Part shown: positions 24,186-30,975 of the stretch, piece after piece
Numbering within the stretch: the first letter of the stretch is position 1
Layout of the letters: the number at the start of each line of letters is the position of its first letter
Assembly: GCF_946479605.1 (NCBI RefSeq)
Contig: NZ_CAMLGT010000005.1
Location: 1-42,173, forward strand
DNA: 42,173 nt
From: an uncultured Lacibacter sp.
GTDB lineage: Bacteria; Bacteroidota; Bacteroidia; Chitinophagales; Chitinophagaceae
Direction of reading: 5' to 3'
Program-made: the position numbers and the translations under genes
The notes under the pieces: model-generated
Told to the model about the DNA's origin: nothing
Seen by the model: only the letters and a program-made list of their open reading frames with translations
Database searches by the model: none

Positions 24186-25898
24186 CTAAGTAAAGAGTTT
24201 GCTCTTTTTTTCTTCGTTTGAAGTAACCGAAGTGTTGTTCACTTTTCCGGTTGTTCCTGTTGCCTGCGATTTGCCGCCTGTGAGCTGACGCTTGTAATCA
24301 AGTGCACGCTTATCATTTGGATCGATTGCCAGTATCTTATCGCAATACTCAATAGCTGCTTTGTTGTTCTTTGCAGTGAAAACATTGTAACCCACAAAGT
24401 ATAAGTATGCAATTTTAATAGGATCTGCAATACTTGATGAATCTTTGGTTTTCAGCATTGGGATGGCAATTTCAAGGAACTTATCGAAATGAGGTTGTGC
24501 CAAACCTGTTAATGCCGTATCAATACTCCAGTTTGCACGGCCACGCCAGTAATATCCAAAATACTGATCGGGATATTTGTCGGTATAAATAGCGAAAATA
24601 CTGTCGGCAGTTCTGTAATAATTAATGTCAACTGTACCAGCGTTCATATAAGCCCTTCCCACATTGTATATATCAACGTTGTTTGGATTTGGTTTTGCCG
24701 CAAGCTGCTTGCGCATCCAAACAGCAGTTGCAATTGTATCCTTTTGCTTTCTGGCTAAATCAACAGCTTTTTGTAAATAGCCGGCTTTGTTTTCAGCAGC
24801 TGTATCCGCATCCATTGCTTTTTCATAATAAGCATACGATTGAGCAACAGCGCCTGGAGTAGCAGCCATGATATCGCCTAAGAGTTCATAATCTTTTGGA
24901 ACAATTTCTTCCGGCTTTTCTTTTTTCAGAAATTCATCGATACTCGCCTTTGCATTTGCCATATCACCATTTTTAAAATAGCTGTAGGCTTTCAAACGGT
25001 AGATACGTGGTTTGATGACATTTGCACCAACTTTCGCAATTAAAGCATCACTCTGGCTGATTGCTTCAGCGTACTTACCAGAAGCATACTTGAGATCAAT
25101 GCTGTAATAGTCATTTTCAGGATCGCTATCAACCACCGCAATATACTTATTCAGGTATTCTTCGGATTTTGTTACATCTCTGAAAAACCAATACCTGTAA
25201 AGAGAAAATAATGCCGGACCATAGTTAGGGTCCATTGCTGCAGCATCTTCAAAAGCAGGGAGGAAAAACTCCTTATTCTTCTGGCTTTCGTAGATGAGAC
25301 CTTCTTTATGTCTTGCCGCTGCATACTTCGGGTTAAGCGTGAGAGCATTTTTAAATGCTAATACGGCATTACCACCATCCACCAGTTTGCGGTAAGCATC
25401 GCCAATGGTTACATATACAGAAGGATCGTTGAATTTCTTGGTTGTTGTGATTTTTTGCAGATGAGAGATGCCATAATTAGCATCGCCTGCTTTAGTGTAT
25501 GCATTTGCACGGCCAACCGCATGCAGCACTTCGTTATCTTTCGATTTGCTGTTATTGATTGCCATATCAAAATGGTTACGGGCATCTGTTGCCTTGTTCT
25601 CAAGCAACTCAACATGACCCATACCTGCCATTAAAAGGGGAGAAGTTGCATTTGCCTGCAATGCCGCCTGGTATGTTTCTTTGGCCTTTGCTACATCTTC
25701 AAGTCCAATGTATGCCTGCCCCAACCAATAGGCTGCTTCCTCATTTTTTGGATTAGCGGCTGTTAATTTCTCAAAAACTTCTTTGGCACTCTTAAAACGC
25801 TCATAATACATGAACTTCTTGCCATCTTCCAGAGATTGTGCCAATAACTGCTGCACAAAAAAAACTGCCACAAATGCTAAACTTAGTGATCGTTTCAT
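24186..25898 (-). CDS. Secreted tetratricopeptide repeat protein
   Basis: This 570-residue protein has a signal peptide (MKRSLSLAFVAVFFVQQLLAQ) and many TPR units from about residue 30 to 540, including NPKNEEAAYWLGQAYIGLED, LNPKYAAARHKEGLIYE and AIEYCDKILAIDPNDKRALD. The C-terminal tail is Thr/Ser/Lys-rich. It probably acts as a periplasmic scaffold. It is the last gene of an operon after tonB, a small membrane protein and a PstS-like lipoprotein, an association I recall from other Bacteroidota Exb/Ton clusters. The exact role is unknown. Confidence 0.88.
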   Translation of the reverse strand: MKRSLSLAFVAVFFVQQLLAQSLEDGKKFMYYERFKSAKEVFEKLTAANPKNEEAAYWLGQAYIGLEDVAKAKETYQAALQANATSPLLMAGMGHVELLENKATDARNHFDMAINNSKSKDNEVLHAVGRANAYTKAGDANYGISHLQKITTTKKFNDPSVYVTIGDAYRKLVDGGNAVLAFKNALTLNPKYAAARHKEGLIYESQKNKEFFLPAFEDAAAMDPNYGPALFSLYRYWFFRDVTKSEEYLNKYIAVVDSDPENDYYSIDLKYASGKYAEAISQSDALIAKVGANVIKPRIYRLKAYSYFKNGDMANAKASIDEFLKKEKPEEIVPKDYELLGDIMAATPGAVAQSYAYYEKAMDADTAAENKAGYLQKAVDLARKQKDTIATAVWMRKQLAAKPNPNNVDIYNVGRAYMNAGTVDINYYRTADSIFAIYTDKYPDQYFGYYWRGRANWSIDTALTGLAQPHFDKFLEIAIPMLKTKDSSSIADPIKIAYLYFVGYNVFTAKNNKAAIEYCDKILAIDPNDKRALDYKRQLTGGKSQATGTTGKVNNTSVTSNEEKKSKLFT

Positions 25899-25956
25899 TT
25901 TCTTTTCTTTGGTTTAAGTATAATCGGTTGTTTCAGGATCGGTAAAAATATTAAAA

Positions 25957-26892
25957 TTATCCGTTCACGGGTTTTACTAATTTAATCTGGGTTTCACGCA
26001 TCATAAACACTCTTCGTGCAGGTACCAGATACCCTCTCCGGAAAATCAATTGCCCCCTGTCGCTGTTCATAAAATTCACAAATGCTTTTCCTAAACCTGT
26101 ATGATTTTCCTTTAAGACGTAATAGATCTCCCTGCTGTATGGATATCGCTTTGTTAAAATATCCTCTTGCCAGGGTTTGGTATAGACGCCTGTACTATCG
26201 CATCCGTTGCAGGGCAACCAGGCTATTCTTACTTTTTTCAACAGTTCAAGTTGTTCAGTGTCTTCCGGGTTGCCAATCCAGCTTACGCCAACAAAACCAA
26301 TATAGCCTTGGTTTGCTGCAATATATTGCACTACTTCCCTGCTGGTTTTTGCCGCAGTAATCACATTTGTATTAAAGAGCTTGCCGTTTAATATGCTGTC
26401 GATAGCATAACGAACGGTACTGGTTGCTTTAACGCCGTCGAACACCGGTTTGTAAGGCAACTTACTATTACCAAGCAACATCTCTGCCACTTCTTCTTTT
26501 GTAAAGACAGAATCGGGAGCATTTCTGTTCACCACCAATGCTACGGCATCGCTTGCCAGCAATCCGCCAGAGGGGTACAAACCTAACGAATCATTATAAT
26601 AACGGGATTCCTCTGTTGTTATCTTCTTGGTAACAATCACCATACGTATACTATCATTCAACAAATCGTTCCAGCATTCAGCTTCTGGTTTGTAATGTGC
26701 AATAATTTTTGCTTTGGGGTAAGATGCCTCAAAAACTAATATCTGTTCTTCAATAACTGGTTTAAACGACTCATCAACGCTGATATGTATGGTGCCGCTT
26801 GAACCGGTATCGGTTGGTTGCGCTTTTTTGGCCTTACAGGAAAACAGCAAAAGACTTAAGCAGCCCCACAAAAACATTCTCCACTTTTGCAT
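25957..26892 (-). CDS. PstS-like phosphate/anion-binding lipoprotein
   Basis: This 311-residue protein looks like a substrate-binding protein of the PstS-like family. It has a lipobox (LLLFSCKAKK) after a short hydrophobic N terminus. A mature domain follows, with GTIHISVDESFKPVIEE, a SGGLLASDAVALVVNRNAPD section and SDRGQLIFRRGYLVPA near the end. No pstC, pstA or pstB genes are adjacent. Its place between tonB and a TPR gene suggests it serves the Ton-linked envelope complex and not a classic ABC phosphate importer; that is inference. Confidence 0.85.
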   Translation of the reverse strand: MQKWRMFLWGCLSLLLFSCKAKKAQPTDTGSSGTIHISVDESFKPVIEEQILVFEASYPKAKIIAHYKPEAECWNDLLNDSIRMVIVTKKITTEESRYYNDSLGLYPSGGLLASDAVALVVNRNAPDSVFTKEEVAEMLLGNSKLPYKPVFDGVKATSTVRYAIDSILNGKLFNTNVITAAKTSREVVQYIAANQGYIGFVGVSWIGNPEDTEQLELLKKVRIAWLPCNGCDSTGVYTKPWQEDILTKRYPYSREIYYVLKENHTGLGKAFVNFMNSDRGQLIFRRGYLVPARRVFMMRETQIKLVKPVNG

Positions 26893-26895
26893 AAA

Positions 26896-27135
26896 CTACG
26901 AAGGGTTGTTATATGTTTTAAAACCTCTGTAAATGCGGAATGCACCGTATAGAAACGCTGCAATTCCAAAAATCATAAGTACTTCGGGTGATGCCAGACT
27001 CATTTCATAACCGATGTACTTTGATAAAGCCAAGGCCCCTCCCATTACCACATAAATAATCCCCATCACAATGTCGAACACTGCTTTTACATTAACCGGC
27101 TTGTTTTTTTTCCTGAAATCTTCCTGTGTTGACAT
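26896..27135 (-). CDS. Small two-helix membrane protein in the tonB-PstS operon
   Basis: This 79-residue protein has a polar N terminus (MSTQEDFRKKNK) and two membrane helices (about 18-40 and 50-70) separated by a short loop; it ends with IYRGFKTYNNPS. I do not recognise a named family with confidence. It lies 36 nt after tonB and 3 nt before the PstS-like gene, so it belongs to that operon. Confidence 0.8.
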   Translation of the reverse strand: MSTQEDFRKKNKPVNVKAVFDIVMGIIYVVMGGALALSKYIGYEMSLASPEVLMIFGIAAFLYGAFRIYRGFKTYNNPS

Positions 27136-27171
27136 GTAAGCTTTTTAGGGAGCGGGCAAGTTAACTATTTT

Positions 27172-27999
27172 TTACTCGTCAGATGCAGTAAAGGTTACCG
27201 GTTGTGTAAAATAGGATGGCACCGGTTTGCCCCTTTGCTTTCCGGGTTTCCATTTGGGCATGCGGCCAATTACCCGCAGCACTTCCTTGTCAAATTCCTT
27301 TCCGGCGCTTTGAACAATAACCGCATCGGTCACTTCCCCATTAACATTCACTACAAATTTTACCCGAACAGTTTTCCGTTCACCGCTTTCAAGATCATCT
27401 GGCACATGCAGCATGCGTTGCAGGTAACGCCTCCATCCTTCCATACCATCAGGAAATTCAGGATACTCATCGGGATGTTCGAGAATAGTTGGTTCTTCCG
27501 GAGCAACGGCCTTTGGTGGATCGGGTGTGATCAATGTCTGATCGCCTGCTTTTCCCTGTACAAAATCACCGCCGCCCTCACCTACTGCCGGTTTGTTTTC
27601 GTTGCCGGGAACATAGGTAGTCGTATCAGTTCTGTCAATTGGAGGATTTTTGATAATTGTATCATCGGGAACAATCACAATGGGCTTATCTACTTTCGTA
27701 GGCGGTTGCGCCTCCACTGTCCGTTCAACTGGTTTTGGCTCTTTCGGCTTTTCTATTTCCTTAATATTCTCCAATTCATGATCAGGCTTTAACTGAACCA
27801 TAAAACCACGTTCCCTTTTTTCTGACGGCCTGCTCATGACATACAACGAAATACCCGTCACCATCAATAGCATAATACCAATTGCTTTTTTCAGGTGCGA
27901 CGGATACGCTTTGCGGATGGAATAAGCACCATAAGCTTTGTTCCTGTTTTCAAAGATGATATCCAGCAGATCGGCTTTGAGAATTTGTTCGCTATTCAT
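27172..27999 (-). CDS. TonB family energy transducer (second copy)
   Basis: This 275-residue TonB protein starts at the ATG at 27999. An upstream in-frame extension lacks the family N terminus. The N-terminal region has LLDIIFENRNKAYGAYSIRK, then a membrane helix (about 42-60), a Pro/Lys/Glu-rich stretch with KPKEPKPVERTVEAQPPTK, and a C-terminal TonB domain with DEYPEFPDGMEGWRRYLQRM and GRMPKWKPGKQRGKPVPSYF. It is the first gene of an operon with no exbB or exbD of its own, so it probably uses the Exb proteins at the left of the window. Confidence 0.92.
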   Translation of the reverse strand: MNSEQILKADLLDIIFENRNKAYGAYSIRKAYPSHLKKAIGIMLLMVTGISLYVMSRPSEKRERGFMVQLKPDHELENIKEIEKPKEPKPVERTVEAQPPTKVDKPIVIVPDDTIIKNPPIDRTDTTTYVPGNENKPAVGEGGGDFVQGKAGDQTLITPDPPKAVAPEEPTILEHPDEYPEFPDGMEGWRRYLQRMLHVPDDLESGERKTVRVKFVVNVNGEVTDAVIVQSAGKEFDKEVLRVIGRMPKWKPGKQRGKPVPSYFTQPVTFTASDE

Positions 28000-28287
28000 G
28001 TTACAACGTTTTGGTGAAGTGAAATGTTTTTTGAAACCCTTAGCAGAAAAGCAACACAACGATGGTGCACTACATTTTGCAATTGGTTTCACTCATTAAA
28101 AGTTGATCGTTTTGTACAACCAACATTCATAACACATTCGCCGGCCGGCTGCAGATGAAATGACAACGGTGTTTTTAAAATTGTTCCGTTGGTATTTAGA
28201 TGCGATGAAGAAATAAATCCACAAACTCAAATACGAAGTAAGAAGTACGAGGTACGAACTTGCAACTCTCAACTTATCTTTGCGGCC
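28000..28287. other. Divergent intergenic region between tonB and the phosphatase gene
   Basis: This 288-bp gap contains a 10-bp palindrome, GCCGGCCGGC, at 28140-28149. Near the right end are repeated words related to GAAGTAAGAAGTACGAGGTACGA (28235-28257). No clear promoter for the minus-strand tonB was found. Confidence 0.4.
28275..28282 (+). promoter_or_regulatory. Putative -7 element for the phosphatase gene
   Basis: TATCTTTG is an exact TAnnTTTG match that ends 5 nt before the ATG at 28288, which would give a leaderless or nearly leaderless mRNA. No -33 element at normal spacing is evident. Confidence 0.4.
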
Positions 28288-28764
28288 ATGCGTATTTTAA
28301 TGGTTTGTCTGGGAAATATCTGTCGTAGTCCGTTGGCAGAAGGAATATTGCAGCACAAAGCATGGAAAGCCGGTTTGCAATGGAGTGTGGAAAGTGCAGG
28401 AACTGGCGGCTGGCACACTGGTGAGCCTCCGCATCATTTAAGCACCAAAGTAGCAAAGCTGAATGGTGTTGACATCAGCCAGCAACGTGCACGGCAATTT
28501 GTGAAAGAAGATTTTCTGAATTACGATCTTATTTATGTAATGGACAGCAGTAATTATATCGATGTAAAACACATGAGTGGCAAGCTTTGGAATGAAACAA
28601 AAATTGATCTGTTGCTGAACGAATTATATCCGGGAGAAAACAGAGCCGTGCCTGACCCCTGGTACGGAAAGGAAGACGGATACCATAAGGTATATGAAAT
28701 GATTGATGCAGCATGCGATAAAATAATACAGAAATACATGCTTGAAGTACGAGATACAAAGTAA
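28288..28764 (+). CDS. Low-molecular-weight protein-tyrosine phosphatase
   Basis: This 158-residue enzyme hydrolyses phosphotyrosine in the cytoplasm. The catalytic loop is at the very N terminus, VCLGNICRSPLAEG, with nucleophile Cys7 and Arg13. The general-acid motif is in VPDPWYGKEDGYH, and DLIYVMDSSNY is also typical. The ATG at 28288 is chosen because the longer frame adds 33 residues with no family match before the catalytic loop. It is 52 nt upstream of hisS; the gap is filled with short repeated words. Confidence 0.93.
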   Translation: MRILMVCLGNICRSPLAEGILQHKAWKAGLQWSVESAGTGGWHTGEPPHHLSTKVAKLNGVDISQQRARQFVKEDFLNYDLIYVMDSSNYIDVKHMSGKLWNETKIDLLLNELYPGENRAVPDPWYGKEDGYHKVYEMIDAACDKIIQKYMLEVRDTK

Positions 28765-28812
28765 GAAGTACAGTACAACAACAATAAATCATAAACTACA
28801 AACTATAAACTG
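28740..28812. repeat. Short-word repeats between the phosphatase gene and hisS
   Basis: Words such as GAAGTACGAGATACAAAGTAAGAAGTACAGTAC run across the phosphatase stop, followed by AAATCATAAACTACAAACTATAAACTG. The first word set is the same family as at 28235-28257 and in the nuoK-nuoL spacer. Confidence 0.5.
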
Positions 28813-28816
28813 AACA

Positions 28817-30181
28817 ATGGCAAAGGTGAACGTATCATTACCGCAGGGCACAAGAGATTTTGGAGCAGATGTTGTTCGCAAACGCAATTACATCTTCAAT
28901 ACGATTAAATCTGTGTTTGAGTTATATGGGTTTGAACCATTGGAAACACCCGCCATGGAAAACCTTGATACATTGATGGGCAAGTATGGCGAAGAAGGTG
29001 ATAAATTGATTTTTAAAATCTTGAATAATGGCTTAGATAATCCTGCAAAACATCAAGTGGCAAAGGACGAGTTTGATAAGGTACTTGTGGGAAAAAATAC
29101 AAGTGCTATTACTGAGCGTGCATTAAAGTACGATCTCACTATTCCGTTTGCACGGTATGTGGCCATGAATCACAATCAACTTACGATGCCGTTCAAACGT
29201 TACCAGGTACAGCCGGTGTGGAGAGCAGATCGGCCGCAGAAAGGGCGCTACCGTGAGTTTTATCAATGCGATGCAGATGTGGTGGGCAGCAAATCGTTGT
29301 TGAATGAAGTTGAGCTTGCAAATATTTACGCAACTGTTTTTCAAAAACTCGGTGTTGATGTAGAGATCAAAATCAATAGCCGGAAAATTCTTGCTGCGTT
29401 GGCTGAACTTTGCGGAGGCAGCGAAAAAATGGTTGATATAACAGTTGCTATTGATAAACTGGATAAGATCGGATTAGAAAAAGTAAAAGAAGAATTAACT
29501 CAACGTGGATTAACGGTTGAACAGATCAGCATTATTGAAAAATACTTGCTCATCACCGGCAGTAATGATGAAAAACTACAGCAGATCAAATCCCTGTTAA
29601 GCAATTCAGAAATTGGTACGCAAGGAATTGAAGAACTTGAAACAGTCAATCTGCAATCTCAAATCTCCTATCTGCAATTCGACTTTACTCTTGCTCGTGG
29701 TTTAAACTATTATACCGGCATCATCTTCGAAGTAAAGGCGAAAAATGTGCAAATGGGGAGCATTGGTGGTGGCGGTCGCTACGATGACCTTACCGGATTG
29801 TTTGGTGTACCCAATATCCCCGGTGTAGGTATTTCGTTTGGTGTTGATCGTATTTATGATGTAATGGAAGAGTTGAAGCTTTTCCCGGCCAGTGTACATA
29901 CTGGTACAAAAGTTTTATTCTTTAACATGGGTGATGCTGAAAGCAAAAAAGCGTTTGAGCTGATGCAGCAGTTACGCAGCAATGGTGTTGCAAGTGAGCT
30001 GTTTCATGAAAACAGCAAATTTGACAAGCAGTTTAAATACGCCGAGAAAAAACAGATCCCATTTATTGTCATTATAGGCACAAAAGAGCTTGAATCGAAC
30101 AATTGTAATGTAAAAGAACTGGCAACCGGCCAGCAGGAAACACTCAGTTTTGAAGCGTTACTGGCAAAGTTTTCATCTTAA
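28817..30181 (+). CDS. hisS: Histidine--tRNA ligase
   Basis: HisRS charges tRNA-His. The 454-residue class II synthetase contains PQGTRDFGADVVRKRNYIFN (N-terminal motif 1 area), motif 2 as RPQKGRYREFYQCDADVVG (around residue 140-155), the histidine-specific FTLARGLNYYTGIIFE and GGGGRYDDL, and motif 3 as GVGISFGVDRIYDV (about 335). The C-terminal anticodon-binding domain is present. The length is normal. Confidence 0.97.
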   Translation: MAKVNVSLPQGTRDFGADVVRKRNYIFNTIKSVFELYGFEPLETPAMENLDTLMGKYGEEGDKLIFKILNNGLDNPAKHQVAKDEFDKVLVGKNTSAITERALKYDLTIPFARYVAMNHNQLTMPFKRYQVQPVWRADRPQKGRYREFYQCDADVVGSKSLLNEVELANIYATVFQKLGVDVEIKINSRKILAALAELCGGSEKMVDITVAIDKLDKIGLEKVKEELTQRGLTVEQISIIEKYLLITGSNDEKLQQIKSLLSNSEIGTQGIEELETVNLQSQISYLQFDFTLARGLNYYTGIIFEVKAKNVQMGSIGGGGRYDDLTGLFGVPNIPGVGISFGVDRIYDVMEELKLFPASVHTGTKVLFFNMGDAESKKAFELMQQLRSNGVASELFHENSKFDKQFKYAEKKQIPFIVIIGTKELESNNCNVKELATGQQETLSFEALLAKFSS

Positions 30182-30215
30182 ACAAAAGATTACTAAATAA
30201 TCAATCTGTTCTTTT

Positions 30216-30247
30216 TTTGGGTTGTATGAGGCGAATCTTTATTTTTG
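30216..30247 (+). promoter_or_regulatory. Promoter of the tRNA-Ser gene
   Basis: TTTG at 30216-30219 and TATTTTTG at 30240-30247 are separated by 20 bp. These match both the -33 and -7 elements of the Bacteroidota housekeeping promoter. The tRNA begins 21 bp further on. This is the best-formed promoter in the window. Confidence 0.8.
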
Positions 30248-30267
30248 CCACCCTTAAAATTTCAGTC

Positions 30268-30356
30268 GGTGAGGTGGATGAGTGGCTGAAATCAGTAGTT
30301 TGCTAAACTGCCGTACGGGTAACTCTGTACCGCGGGTTCGAATCCCGCCCTCACCG
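30268..30356 (+). tRNA. tRNA-Ser (anticodon GCT)
   Basis: This 89-nt class II tRNA has a GGTGAGG/CCTCACC acceptor stem. The anticodon arm is GTAGT-TTGCTAA-ACTGC with anticodon GCT at 30302-30304, which reads AGC and AGU codons. A long variable arm (GTAC/GTAC stem) and a T arm, GCGGG-TTCGAAT-CCCGC, follow. The discriminator base is G and the 3' CCA is not encoded. It has its own promoter and a following terminator. Confidence 0.97.
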
Positions 30357-30379
30357 CATACTAATCTTAAGTATTAATG

Positions 30380-30412
30380 AATAAGCCGTAAACATTTTGT
30401 TTACGGCTTATT
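30380..30412. terminator. Terminator after tRNA-Ser
   Basis: A perfect 14-bp inverted repeat (AATAAGCCGTAAAC and its complement) closes a 5-nt loop and is followed on the plus strand by TTATTT. It should end the tRNA transcript and may also serve the opposing minus-strand operon that ends at 30454. Confidence 0.88.
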
Positions 30413-30453
30413 TTATTTCCTGGCCTGAACATTCAAATTATATGCTGTTGTAG

Positions 30454-30954
30454 CTATTTCGCTGCCACGATCTTTAATGGACATTCCGCTTTTATGAAAT
30501 GTGTGGTGTCCTGCTTATCGTAAAACCGAACCTTTAATAAGTATGTTCCATTTGCCTGCATAGGATCACCTGTGTTGAGCGAGGCAGTGAGATAAGTGGC
30601 TTCGTTTGCTAATTTGCCGTCAGCAAGATCCTGGTAAGCATCGGGCATATAAAAGATACTATCGTTAGCCGGGCCAACTAAAAGTATGGAGCAACCAGGA
30701 TAAACCTTGCTGTTTACTTCTTTAAAGTTTGTTACGCCATCGGCAATAATCTTTACTTTACCGCCCAAAGCCACTTCATTGTTTTCTAAAGGCGAATCAT
30801 CTGCCCCTGCTAAAAAAATATTATCTGCACTCAAACCCTTGTAGCCGGAACTAAGTCCCGTATTGAGATCCTTTTTTACACCGGCACTGAATTCGCAACC
30901 TATAAAGAAAAATGCGGAAATTAAAAATGAAAATGATGAAATGCTCTTGTTCAT
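30454..30954 (-). CDS. Small lipoprotein of unknown function
   Basis: This 166-residue protein is not recognised. The N terminus is a lipoprotein signal (FLISAFFFIGCEFS) with the likely acylated Cys at about residue 20. The rest is a single predicted beta-rich domain with segments such as GGKVKIIADGVTNFKEV and NGTYLLKVRFYDKQDT. It lies 21 nt after the beta-propeller gene, at the end of a six-gene minus-strand operon. Confidence 0.75.
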   Translation of the reverse strand: MNKSISSFSFLISAFFFIGCEFSAGVKKDLNTGLSSGYKGLSADNIFLAGADDSPLENNEVALGGKVKIIADGVTNFKEVNSKVYPGCSILLVGPANDSIFYMPDAYQDLADGKLANEATYLTASLNTGDPMQANGTYLLKVRFYDKQDTTHFIKAECPLKIVAAK

Positions 30955-30975
30955 TCTATGATTTTTGAATAATGA

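Noticed and set aside
25957..26892. A phosphate ABC importer operon (pstSCAB)
   Set aside because: Only a PstS-like lipoprotein is present, next to tonB and a TPR gene; no permease or ATPase genes and no PhoU follow.
27202..27792. 196-residue frame opposite the second tonB
   Set aside because: It is an antisense shadow of the Pro/Lys-rich TonB linker and C-terminal domain, with no start context or motif.
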